Assembly (NCBI GenBank): GCA_963844565.1
Contig: CAWJON010000001.1
Coordinates: forward strand, 1-64,000
Direction of reading: 5' to 3'
DNA length: 64,000 nt
Source: JAFEDN01 sp963844565
GTDB lineage: Bacteria; Pseudomonadota; Gammaproteobacteria; Coxiellales; Coxiellaceae
Position numbers and translations under genes: made by a program. The notes below the pieces were generated by a model. It was not told the DNA's origin, did not search any database, and saw nothing but the letters and a program-made list of their open reading frames with translations. Positions 17,609 through 26,262 of the stretch are shown piece by piece; within the stretch, counting starts at the first letter, position 1, and every line of letters starts with the position of its first letter.

Positions 17609-18608
17609 TATTCAGGACTTGATCCCCTCCAATAATCTGCATTTTGTGACGGTCATTCGGAACGACTTTGACATATTTGGGGACTAAATACCCCGGAAGT
17701 TCCTCAGCAAGTTGTTGCATGATTTTTTTTCCTTTTTCTTCGGTCACAGCAAAGTGCGCAGCGCCAGCTACTGGATCTAAAGAATGCAAATAATAAGGTA
17801 ACACACCCACGGAAAATAATTTTTTATTCAACTCCGCTAACGTTGCAGCAGAATCATTGATGTTCGCCAACAACACAGCTTGGTTTAAAACCACACCCAC
17901 TTGACGTAATTTCTGTAACCCTTCTAACACTTCATCATCCAGTTCTTGAGGATGATTACAATGAATAACAAATGACAGAGACAAATTTAGAGATTCGAAT
18001 ATTTCAATAAAAGTTTGGTTGATACGTGACGGCAAAAAAATCGGCACGCGGGTGTGAATGCGCAAGCGTTTAATATGTTTAATTTGACTTAAACGTCCAT
18101 TTACACTTTGTAATATTTCATCACTCACTAACAGAGGATCTCCGCCACTGTAAATAACTTCCTCAATAGCGGCATCTTGAGTTATATAATCAATAACCTT
18201 GTCTAACTGAGATTTCAGTGGATTATTTTCCTCATAAGGAAAATAGCGTCTGAAACAGAAGCGACAATGAACTGGGCAAGCGCCAGTTAGGGTCAACAAC
18301 ACCCGTTTAGGATAACGATGCAGTAATCCAGGGATTGGATTAATCTGACTTTCCAACAGTGGATCTTCTGTGAACCCAGAAAAAAATTTTTGTTCTTCCT
18401 CTGAGGGAACAATTTGTAACAATAACGGATCTTTGGGGTCATTTTTGCGAATTCTACGAATGAACTCGCGCGTCGCCAACAAATGAAATTTAGGATCATC
18501 AACAAAGCTTTTTCTAGCCGATTCATCTAACTCAATAAGGTCAAATAATTCCGTTAAATTAGTCACTGCCGATTGAAGCGATTTTTTCCAAGGGGTATGT
18601 ATTTTCAT
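17589..18608 (-). CDS. epmB: EF-P beta-lysylation protein (lysine 2,3-aminomutase family)
   Basis: Radical-SAM enzyme that makes (R)-beta-lysine for modification of elongation factor P. 339 residues, shorter than catabolic KamA (about 420) and typical for EpmB. The iron-sulfur cluster motif CPVHCRFCFRR has cysteines at 111, 115 and 118; VIYSGGDPLLVSDE and RLRIHTRVPI are characteristic, and the C-terminal part binds PLP. EpmA and EF-P are not in this window. The gene lies alone on the minus strand between an ABC permease and a divergent effector candidate. Confidence 0.92.
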   Translation of the reverse strand: MKIHTPWKKSLQSAVTNLTELFDLIELDESARKSFVDDPKFHLLATREFIRRIRKNDPKDPLLLQIVPSEEEQKFFSGFTEDPLLESQINPIPGLLHRYPKRVLLTLTGACPVHCRFCFRRYFPYEENNPLKSQLDKVIDYITQDAAIEEVIYSGGDPLLVSDEILQSVNGRLSQIKHIKRLRIHTRVPIFLPSRINQTFIEIFESLNLSLSFVIHCNHPQELDDEVLEGLQKLRQVGVVLNQAVLLANINDSAATLAELNKKLFSVGVLPYYLHSLDPVAGAAHFAVTEEKGKKIMQQLAEELPGYLVPKYVKVVPNDRHKMQIIGGDQVLNTMRGAF

Positions 18609-18719
18609 AATAGGTTAGATATTGGATGAGAGAAACATAGTAGTTGATCTACGCTTTATTTACAATGCCGCCAGTTTACTAATAGACAAATTAGTTATAA
18701 AAATGATACGTTAATAAAC

Positions 18720-19889
18720 ATGAAAACAGTGAACGAATTAGCAAACGAATTCATCAGAGGTTTTAAATCCAAAAGAATTAAACCAAACCATCAAACATTG
18801 GTTGACCTGGATTTCATCGAGCATCAGCTATATCAAGAAATTGAACGATTAGCACAACCAACAGGTGAAGATAAGATTCTCTCTGGCGTGAACAGTAATT
18901 TCGATGCTATAGTGCGCGACATACAATTAACACTTGAATTACTTTCCATCCGCTGTCATTTGCCGTTTTTATATTTTACTGAAATTGATGAGGGTTTAAT
19001 GCCCGATGACCTTAAAGAAGGCAAGGCTTCTATTAGCCCAGTAAAATTCATCCGACAAGAATTTGAATTTTTCATTACTCACTGCTTAAAGTTTACCAAA
19101 GCTGATAAAAAACATCACCTCTATATTGTGGCACTCATTAGACAACTCATATCTCGTCCAGTAGGACAACGCTTGATGATTGAATTGAATCAGTTTGCTA
19201 GAAAACACCATGATATTTCAATTTCTTTATCGGAAATGTCTACTTCGTGGTTTTCCACCGAAGCTTCGCAGAAAAAAGGCGACGCTAAAAGTTACTGGTC
19301 TGCACAACTCACTTATTCATCGAACTTTTATGCTTTTGAACCTCATAACCTATGTGACCTATTCAACTACGGAAAAATTCACTACTTAGCTCTTCGCATT
19401 CCTTTTATTAATTTTGGACACGAGTTAATTCATGTTTTAAACTTTTTTAAAGGCACTCATAAGTTGAATACCCCGATTCCTGTTTCTTATTCTGACATTG
19501 TAATCCCTCAATTTTTCCCGGGAAGAGGGGGCTTTGAAGAATTATGGACCATTGCCTTAGCGGATATTAATGAAAACTCTCTCAGAGCTGCTCACGGCTT
19601 AAATCCTCGATTCAGTCATCTATCTTTGGCTCTATTCATATATGGTTTACCAACGAATTTTCTCACCCAAATTCGCTCTTACCTTGAAAAGACCTTGTCT
19701 CCTGCAGAGTATGACGATTTCTATAAAGATGATAAACCAACTCCTACCGGTAAGATCACTATTACCGATTTCCCTCAACTATCCCCTTCCTCATCAGCTA
19801 GCTTTTTCGGCAGCGACGACCCACGCCATCCTTTGCTGAAATCAGCACCGCCCAACAATTCCTTTTGTTGCCGCTGCCTCATCCTATAA
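18720..19889 (+). CDS. Candidate effector: M91 (NleD/HopH1)-like zinc protease with C-terminal CaaX box
   Basis: 389 residues, no signal peptide. Zinc-protease motif GHELIHVLNFFKGT at residues 233-246, followed about 30 residues later by FEELWTIALADINENSLRAA and HGLNPRFSH; this spacing and wording match type III effector proteases of peptidase family M91 (HELIHA ... EE..TVG ... EN..R...G...R). The first 150 residues are helical and unrecognised. The protein ends in FCCRCLIL: the last four residues (Cys-Leu-Ile-Leu) form a CaaX box, with extra cysteines just before that could be palmitoylated, as in host-prenylated effectors of Legionella. Leu at the last position favours geranylgeranylation. 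No strong ribosome site is visible. Secretion and lipidation are inference. Confidence 0.62.
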   Translation: MKTVNELANEFIRGFKSKRIKPNHQTLVDLDFIEHQLYQEIERLAQPTGEDKILSGVNSNFDAIVRDIQLTLELLSIRCHLPFLYFTEIDEGLMPDDLKEGKASISPVKFIRQEFEFFITHCLKFTKADKKHHLYIVALIRQLISRPVGQRLMIELNQFARKHHDISISLSEMSTSWFSTEASQKKGDAKSYWSAQLTYSSNFYAFEPHNLCDLFNYGKIHYLALRIPFINFGHELIHVLNFFKGTHKLNTPIPVSYSDIVIPQFFPGRGGFEELWTIALADINENSLRAAHGLNPRFSHLSLALFIYGLPTNFLTQIRSYLEKTLSPAEYDDFYKDDKPTPTGKITITDFPQLSPSSSASFFGSDDPRHPLLKSAPPNNSFCCRCLIL

Positions 19890-20066
19890 TCCCATGGCAA
19901 TGTTGAATTAAAACTCAACTATAGAAATAATTTTCGTAGAAATCCCTACCTAAGATATGGGATTAGTTCAGACAATGTGTTAGTTTGTATAATAAAGCCT
20001 TTTTTAATACAAATTTTTCCAGTTTTAAAAAATTGTCATATTAACTGATACGTTGAGGAGAAAAAC

Positions 20067-20487
20067 TTGAACATAGATATTGAAGAAAAAGAATTATTGG
20101 AGTTAACAAAGTCCAGCAGTTTTAAATTAAATATTCATTTAATAGAGAAAGCCAGGCAATTAACTAAAACTTTTTACTCCGTATTTAAAAATCCTCTTTA
20201 TCAATCAGAATTTGATTATCTTATGGAGACATTTTTCTTAAAGGAAAAATATAATTTAGATGTATTTTACGATATAGGAAACCTGATTTACCAAAAAATT
20301 GGAAATAGAGTTGTATTACATATTCATGTGAGAAAGTGAGCAGGAAGAAAATAACTGGTTAAACAACTGCGGATTGGAAATTGAATATAGAGAGAAAGTA
20401 TACGTTAATCCAAAAATTGATTTATTTGCTGAGCAGCTTGGAAGCTCCTTTCACAATCTGATAGTGCTTTGTAAAAAACGGATTTAA
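20067..20487 (+). pseudogene. Small unknown gene interrupted by a frameshift
   Basis: An ATG with ribosome site GAGGAG starts a 90-codon frame that stops at 20339 (..LHIHVRK). From 20332 another frame continues without a stop (SEQEENNWLNNC... to ..LIVLCKKRI) and ends at 20487, two bases before the start of the histidine kinase gene. Joined by one frameshift near 20330 the protein would be about 140 residues, acidic and helical. The neat fit against the next gene suggests the longer frame was the original and that this is a frameshift, real or from sequencing. The position before a sensor kinase suggests a shared operon. No family recognised. Confidence 0.5.
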
Positions 20488-20489
20488 TA

Positions 20490-21740
20490 ATGTTAGCAGT
20501 TAAAAATTTTTTTCGGACAATTGCTCAAAAAGGAATGGAATCTGAACACCAATATGTTCCATTAGCTATAATCGGTTTAGTCAGTTTTATCGGTTATTAC
20601 TTTATTTGGCGATCGATTGAATCTACCCAGTATGAAAGTCCAACCATTAGAAACATTGGCGGGAGTCTTTGCCTTTTATTGCTTCTTAAAGGTTATTGGC
20701 CCCAAAGTTTACGCTGGTTGCTGCCCTGGTTTTGGTATTTCACTTTATTGTATTGTTTTCCATTCTTTTTTACATTTATGGTTTTTAAAAATCCATTCTC
20801 AAATGTTTGGATTACGGCGACGGTGACAGGACTTTTCTTCCTCATGTTACTGGTCGATTGGGCAATGCTGGTCTTTTTAATAATATTAGGTATGGGTATA
20901 TCATGGGAGCTATATTTATTAACCACCGAGCATATTGTTGCTCCCACGCTTTTTTTGAAAACTATACCTACCTATCTTACCGTCATTGCTGCTGGCACTC
21001 TTTTTCTATATCGACATTCTCAAGTTGAGAAGGAAAAACTTAAAACCATTCGGGCAATCAGCAGCAGTATGGCGCATGAATTAAGAACTCCGTTACACGC
21101 TATCTCTTTTAATTTAGCGACAATAAACCAATCTTTATCTAAATTAACAAATTATCCTGAAAAAGATAGCAAAGAAGTAAAGAGTATTGAGCTTTCTTTA
21201 GAGGATGCTGAGTCAGAGCTCAAATCGACTTTCACAGTAGTTAATATGTTGTTAGTCAAATCTGATATTTCAACTATTGATTCCCAAAAATTTAAAATTT
21301 GTTCGATGACTCATTGTGTTCAAGAGTCGATTCGCAGATATCCTTTTGATGTTGGACAATCAAAGTTAGTAAATTTTAAGCCAGAGAAAGACTTTTATTT
21401 TCTTGGAGACGAACTACTAACAGTTCATATACTATTCAATCTTTTCAAAAACGCTTTTTATTATATCAAAGCTGCCGGCAAAGGGAACATTAAAATATGG
21501 CTTGAAGAAAACGAAAAAATGAACACATTTCATTTTCTAGATTCCGGGAAAGGTATTTCTCCCAAAATTCTAGCTCATATATTTGATCCATTTTATACAA
21601 AAACATATCATGGCACTGGCGTGGGACTATCATTTTGCAAATATGTGATGAACCGTTTTGGCGGTAATATTAAATGCCTCTCGGTAGAAAATGAATTTAC
21701 AGAATTTCTATTGATATTTCCAAAAGTTAGATCAAAATGA
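20490..21740 (+). CDS. Membrane sensor histidine kinase, LqsS/CqsS-like layout
   Basis: 416 residues. Residues about 22-175 hold six closely spaced hydrophobic segments with very short loops and no periplasmic sensor domain, as in the quorum-sensing kinases CqsS and LqsS. The DHp helix has the phospho-acceptor in SSMAHELRTPLH (His196), and the ATPase domain shows NLFKNAFYY (N box), DSGKGISPKI (G1), FDPFYTKTYHGTGVGLSFC (F/G2). No receiver domain is attached. It probably works with the regulator encoded convergently at 21780. The LqsS link rests on layout and partner gene, not on a database match. Confidence 0.72.
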   Translation: MLAVKNFFRTIAQKGMESEHQYVPLAIIGLVSFIGYYFIWRSIESTQYESPTIRNIGGSLCLLLLLKGYWPQSLRWLLPWFWYFTLLYCFPFFFTFMVFKNPFSNVWITATVTGLFFLMLLVDWAMLVFLIILGMGISWELYLLTTEHIVAPTLFLKTIPTYLTVIAAGTLFLYRHSQVEKEKLKTIRAISSSMAHELRTPLHAISFNLATINQSLSKLTNYPEKDSKEVKSIELSLEDAESELKSTFTVVNMLLVKSDISTIDSQKFKICSMTHCVQESIRRYPFDVGQSKLVNFKPEKDFYFLGDELLTVHILFNLFKNAFYYIKAAGKGNIKIWLEENEKMNTFHFLDSGKGISPKILAHIFDPFYTKTYHGTGVGLSFCKYVMNRFGGNIKCLSVENEFTEFLLIFPKVRSK

Positions 21741-21779
21741 AAACTTGGAAAGTAAATTGCACTTATGCGCAGCTTAGGG

Positions 21780-22844
21780 TTAGACGTTAATTTTGCAATC
21801 GTTAAAATTCTGAATCTGTATTTCTTTGGTTTTCAAATATTGAGAATACGTGAAAATCTCTTTATTTTCCAAAGGATAATTATTTGTTCCTTTAATAACT
21901 GAGTAAAAATATTTATTCTTTCCTTCAATCATACTAGCATTTTCCAGTTGCCAATCTTTTGCAGAATACAATACGGTTTTTTTATTGTAGAAATAAACCA
22001 AGCTTTCAAAATTTTTCAATTTATTTAAGGTTTCGTCGGAAACATTTTTATCATATAATGCCAGCTCATATTGTGAACGCATATCCTCCTCGGTTTTTAC
22101 AATTAACCGGGTAATGTTTCCTTGTTCATCAAGCATAATAAAACTACCTGAATCATCAATTAAATAATATTCTACTATTTTGTTTTCCTGACATACTTTA
22201 TTAAACAATTTGATAAACTCTGGATCTTCTAATACAAAGTTTGATTTTGCTCTAAAAAAATCTAAAATTATCCTACTTATATCTTGAAAATATTTTATCT
22301 CTAAACTTTGAATATACTCTTTAACTTTTTCAAGGCAGTCTTCAGCACTCTTTTTAATAAATTTATCAATAACACCATCATTAAATGCCTGCACGGCGGT
22401 TTGTTCATTGGCTTCGCCAGTTAACATAATAATTTTAATTGGTAAAAAGATTTGATTTTTAACTTTTTCGCTAAATTCCAGACCATTCATACCAGGCATC
22501 GCATAATCTATAATAATCAAACTGGGCTCATCAAAGCGATCTTTTTTATAAAGCAGTTTGCTGATATTGAAAATATCGACATAAACAGACTCCTCTTCCT
22601 CATTATTTTCAAATTCCTTCAGAGAGAGAAGCTCATAGAGAAGATTATTTTCAGATTTTACATGCTGCGAAAGAAAATTTAAGGCATTGGCGGGATTATC
22701 AAAAACTTGCGCAACCTGCTCTTTTCCCAAAAATCTTTGCAACCCCTGTAAAAATCGAGCATTATCATCAACCAAGATACTCAAAGTTGGAAAATAACAG
22801 CAAGGAACAAAGTTGCCTTTATCGGTTGGAATCTTTCCTGACAT
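21780..22844 (-). CDS. Response regulator with atypical output domain, LqsR-like
   Basis: 354 residues. The receiver domain has the acid pair VDDN (25-28) and the phosphorylation site IIIDYAMPGMNG (Asp113), which lies later than usual because about 40-50 extra residues, rich in Glu, sit before it. LIMLTGEANEQTA and a Lys in IDKFIKKSA complete the receiver. The C-terminal ~170 residues are not a DNA-binding fold I recognise. Legionella LqsR has a similar length and a phospho-acceptor at about the same position, and the neighbour is an LqsS-like kinase, so I suggest an LqsR homologue. Start at 22844 is preceded by AGGAGAGAAAAC. Confidence 0.65.
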   Translation of the reverse strand: MSGKIPTDKGNFVPCCYFPTLSILVDDNARFLQGLQRFLGKEQVAQVFDNPANALNFLSQHVKSENNLLYELLSLKEFENNEEEESVYVDIFNISKLLYKKDRFDEPSLIIIDYAMPGMNGLEFSEKVKNQIFLPIKIIMLTGEANEQTAVQAFNDGVIDKFIKKSAEDCLEKVKEYIQSLEIKYFQDISRIILDFFRAKSNFVLEDPEFIKLFNKVCQENKIVEYYLIDDSGSFIMLDEQGNITRLIVKTEEDMRSQYELALYDKNVSDETLNKLKNFESLVYFYNKKTVLYSAKDWQLENASMIEGKNKYFYSVIKGTNNYPLENKEIFTYSQYLKTKEIQIQNFNDCKINV

Positions 22845-23092
22845 AGTTTTCTCTCCTGCGACGTATACACTATAAACTTACCTTAAAGTTTAACAAAGTC
22901 AAAGTATTGCATTTAGAATACACTTTAGATTGATCAGTTTAACACTACATGTAGTTATGCTTCAACTTTATAATTTTAACCCCCCTCCCATCGTAATAAA
23001 TATCCAACTGCGTACCTATCGACATGGACTAGGACTTGCAAAATTACGATACAATTGTTATATATACCCGTCCCTAGGCAGGAGATAAACGG

Positions 23093-23680
23093 TTGAATGA
23101 TTTTACACCTATTTCTAATGACATTGTTTCATTTAATTCTGAAACTTTGATTCTTGTTGATGATCAAGATCACGAAATCGGTCATCAAGATAAATTAAGC
23201 TGCCATTCTGGCTCCGGCATCCTACATCGAGCTTTTTCTCTTTTCATATTCAATACCGCAGGGGAATTGCTTTTACAACAACGAAGCCAACAAAAGCAAT
23301 TGTGGCCCCTATATTGGTCCAATAGTTGTTGCAGCCACCCCAGACAAGGCGAAACCATGGATGAAGCGGTGTCACGACGCTTAAAGCAAGAATTAGGGCT
23401 TAACGCCAAATTGCAGTATTTATACAAATTTAAGTATCAAGTCCCCTATTTGGACATTGGCGCTGAACATGAACTTTGCTCCGTGTATGTCGGGCAAACA
23501 GATGAGCCAGTTCAAATTAATGAAAATGAAATTGCCGAGTGGCGGTTCATTAATATTGATGATCTTGAGAAAGAAATGCGGGAATATCCGAACCATTTCA
23601 CTCCATGGTTTAAATTAGAATGGGAATGCTTACGGCGTAATCACCTTAATGTGCTAAAATTATTCAACGCCCATCCATAA
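23093..23680 (+). CDS. idi: Isopentenyl-diphosphate delta-isomerase, type I
   Basis: Nudix-fold enzyme that interconverts IPP and DMAPP. 195 residues from a TTG at 23093 preceded by GGAGATAAACGG. The active-site Cys lies in YWSNSCCSHPR (Cys79/80), and the catalytic Glu in ENEIAEWRF; the metal-binding residues lie around SCHSGSGILHRAFS. It complements the mevalonate pathway, which yields only IPP. It precedes hpnH by 17 bases, placing isomerase and hopanoid genes in one probable operon. Confidence 0.95.
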   Translation: MNDFTPISNDIVSFNSETLILVDDQDHEIGHQDKLSCHSGSGILHRAFSLFIFNTAGELLLQQRSQQKQLWPLYWSNSCCSHPRQGETMDEAVSRRLKQELGLNAKLQYLYKFKYQVPYLDIGAEHELCSVYVGQTDEPVQINENEIAEWRFINIDDLEKEMREYPNHFTPWFKLEWECLRRNHLNVLKLFNAHP

Positions 23681-23697
23681 AGAATAGAGGAGTAAAC

Positions 23698-24813
23698 ATG
23701 GGTATACCCTTAATCCAAACTTATCGTATCGCATCATACCTGCTCAAACAAAAATTTAAAGGGGTAAAACGCTACCCACTCGTTCTTATGTTGGAACCTT
23801 TATTCCAGTGTAATCTTGCTTGCTCAGGTTGTGGGAAGATCGATTATCCAGACGAAATCTTGCGCAAACGAGTAACTGTAGAGCAAGCTTTGGCTGCCGT
23901 CGATGAGTGCGGCGCGCCCATGATTTCCATACCTGGCGGCGAGCCTTTGATCCACAAAGATATGCCTGAAATTGTTCGGGGAATATTGAAACGCAAAAAG
24001 TTTGTTTATTTATGCACTAACGCATTACTGTTAGAAAAGAAAATAGACGATTATGAGCCTTCGCCATATTTAACTTTTTCGATTCATTTAGACGGCAACC
24101 GTGAACGCCACGATGCTTCAGTATGCCGAGAAGGTGTATTTGATAAAGTTATTGAAGTAATCAAGTTAGCTAAAAGCCGTGGATTTCGCACCAACATCAA
24201 TTGTACTTTATTTCAAGGAGAGACCCCTGAAGAAGTGGCTGAATTTTTTGATTATGTTACCGATCTAAAAGTAGACGGCATAACCATGTCTCCAGGTTTT
24301 AGTTACGAACACGCTCCCAGACAAGATGTATTTTTGCAGCGCACTCAAACCAAGCAATTATTTCGCAATATTTTTAAACATCAGAAAAAAAATAAATCTT
24401 GGCCTATCAGCCAATCCAGTTTGTTCATCGATTTTTTAACTGGCAATCAAACTTATGAATGTACTCCTTGGAGCAACCCCACCTATAATATTTTTGGGTG
24501 GCAAAAACCTTGTTATTTATTGGTAGATGAGGGCTATGCTCCTACCTTCAAATCTTTAATGGAAGATACGGAATGGGAAAAATACGGAACAGGACACAAT
24601 CCTAAATGTGACAATTGCATGGCTCATTGCGGCTATGAAGGTACGGCAATTAATGATACCTTCGCACGGCCTTGGAAAGCTTTAAAAGTCGCCTTAATGG
24701 GACCAGGTACGGATGGCCCCATGGCGCCTGAATTACCCATCAGCTACAAAGTTTCAGCCCCAGTTACGGCGAGCATTTCCGTCAATGATTTGAAGAAAAC
24801 CTTACGCGAATAG
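23698..24813 (+). CDS. hpnH: Adenosyl-hopene transferase (hopanoid radical SAM protein HpnH)
   Basis: Radical-SAM enzyme that joins the adenosyl group to hopene, the first step in making C35 hopanoids. 371 residues. The cluster motif is QCNLACSGCGKIDYP (Cys38, Cys42, Cys45), followed by SIPGGEPLIH, YLCTNALLL and SIHLDGNRERHD, all characteristic of HpnH. The C-terminal CDNCMAHCGYEG has additional cysteines. The product goes on to HpnG (32621-33349) and eventually HpnO (28560-29939), both in this window. Ribosome site AGAGGAG. Confidence 0.95.
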   Translation: MGIPLIQTYRIASYLLKQKFKGVKRYPLVLMLEPLFQCNLACSGCGKIDYPDEILRKRVTVEQALAAVDECGAPMISIPGGEPLIHKDMPEIVRGILKRKKFVYLCTNALLLEKKIDDYEPSPYLTFSIHLDGNRERHDASVCREGVFDKVIEVIKLAKSRGFRTNINCTLFQGETPEEVAEFFDYVTDLKVDGITMSPGFSYEHAPRQDVFLQRTQTKQLFRNIFKHQKKNKSWPISQSSLFIDFLTGNQTYECTPWSNPTYNIFGWQKPCYLLVDEGYAPTFKSLMEDTEWEKYGTGHNPKCDNCMAHCGYEGTAINDTFARPWKALKVALMGPGTDGPMAPELPISYKVSAPVTASISVNDLKKTLRE

Positions 24814-24947
24814 CGCTCGTTTGACACTAAACGAAGACTTGGATATACTGCCAACTTTGAAAATTCATCAAAAGATCAGTAACTAGTGGCCTTTTTTATT
24901 TTTTCTTGTAGGCTCTTAATTTGTATTTTCTCCCTTTCGGAGCACGG

Positions 24948-26096
24948 ATGAGAATCGTTATAATAATTCCCGTATACAACGAAGCCGAAGGCATTGCAGA
25001 TTTTCTCTCCACCCTAAAAGATTACCTCAATCGGATTAACACTCATGAAATATGGGTATTGATATTCGATAGTAATTCTAAGGACAATACCATTGAAATT
25101 GTTCAAAAATACCAAGCTAGTTGGCCAGCACTGTTGTTACTAACTGAACCTGAAAAAACCGGTTTAGGATCAGCTTACATACAAGGTATGAATTACGCCA
25201 TTCATCAATTAAATGCAGATGCCGTTTTCCAATGTGACGCCGATGGCTCCCATCATCCCAGATATATTGAACCTATGATTCAAATTTTAGAACAAGGGAA
25301 TGATGTCATTGTGGGCAGTCGTTACGTAAAGGGCGGTTCCATCGATGCAGATTGGGCGTGGTATAGGTTATTTATATCCAAGGCTGGAAACTATATTGCT
25401 CGGATTATCCTTAGCAACCAGTATAAAGACTATACCTCAGGATTTAAATTGATCCGTAGCTCCATACTAAAATCGGTATTGAACAAAAAGTTTTTCTCCA
25501 AAGAATATGCCTTCCAAATTAATTTATTGTGGTTTTTACATCAAGAAAAAGCGCGAATTAAGGAAACTCCGATCAAATTTACCGACAGAGAAAAAGGCTA
25601 TAGTAAATTTCCAAAAAATAATATTATGCAATCTCTCCAGGTTTTATTTATGTTGCGCAAACAGGATATGAAAAGCTATTTTAAAATGTGCTTTTGCGGG
25701 CTATTTGGCTCTATTGTACAGTTTATTCTTTTTAATCTATTAAGATCGCATTTAAATACTGCAATAGCCAATGCCATCGCCGTTGAAGTTGTCATTATGA
25801 TTAACTTTTTTACCAATAATTATTTTTCATTTAGAAAGTATCGTTTAAGAAGCAATTACTCTTTAAAATCTTGGGTAAAAAAAGTTCTCTTTTTTTTCAC
25901 CATCTCCCATGGTTCATTGTTAATTCAAACTGGAACGCTTGTCTTAGGAAATAGCCTTTTGGGATCATCAGTTAAGCTTGATAATTTATTAGTTTTCGTA
26001 GGTATTCTCATTGGCACGGTTTGGAATTATTCTCTGTTTAAAAAATTTATCTGGAAAAAAAGTAGTCAAGAGAAAACGCAAACCAATCCAATTTGA
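24948..26096 (+). CDS. Polyprenyl-phosphate glycosyltransferase with GtrA-like membrane domain
   Basis: 382 residues from the ATG at 24948, preceded by GGAGCACGG (a TTG at 24921 in the same frame lacks a ribosome site). Residues 1 to about 235 are a GT2 domain: IPVYNEAEG, FDSNSKDNT, GLGSAYIQGMNYA, DADGSHHP and VGSRYVKGGS, as in dolichol-phosphate mannose synthase-like enzymes. The rest has four hydrophobic segments of GtrA type, common in flippase/anchor parts. It probably loads a sugar onto undecaprenyl phosphate at the inner membrane. The acceptor is unknown; the next gene is a membrane protein that could use the product. Confidence 0.82.
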   Translation: MRIVIIIPVYNEAEGIADFLSTLKDYLNRINTHEIWVLIFDSNSKDNTIEIVQKYQASWPALLLLTEPEKTGLGSAYIQGMNYAIHQLNADAVFQCDADGSHHPRYIEPMIQILEQGNDVIVGSRYVKGGSIDADWAWYRLFISKAGNYIARIILSNQYKDYTSGFKLIRSSILKSVLNKKFFSKEYAFQINLLWFLHQEKARIKETPIKFTDREKGYSKFPKNNIMQSLQVLFMLRKQDMKSYFKMCFCGLFGSIVQFILFNLLRSHLNTAIANAIAVEVVIMINFFTNNYFSFRKYRLRSNYSLKSWVKKVLFFFTISHGSLLIQTGTLVLGNSLLGSSVKLDNLLVFVGILIGTVWNYSLFKKFIWKKSSQEKTQTNPI

Positions 26097-26139
26097 GAAA
26101 ATACCCCGAGCTAACGCACGGGATATTTTCTCTATTTGA

Positions 26140-26240
26140 TTTCGCTCCGCGCGAACAAAGTTCGCCCGGGCGACAAAAGGAGAGAATTCGCATTCTCCCC
26201 TTTGGAAACCCCATTGCGTAAAGTTACGGGCTACGCCCGC
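26140..26240. repeat. Double-hairpin repeat (family 2, copy 2)
   Basis: Hairpin gcgcgaac-aaa-gttcgcccg, then aaaggagagaattc/attctcccctttgg, then the tail aaccccattgcgtaaagttacgggct. It lies between two genes and reaches to within 25 bases of the start of the following one. The last 16 bases of the tail recur upstream of the hydrolase gene at 37552. Confidence 0.6.
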
Positions 26241-26262
26241 AGTCTGCAGGATATTTAAATTT

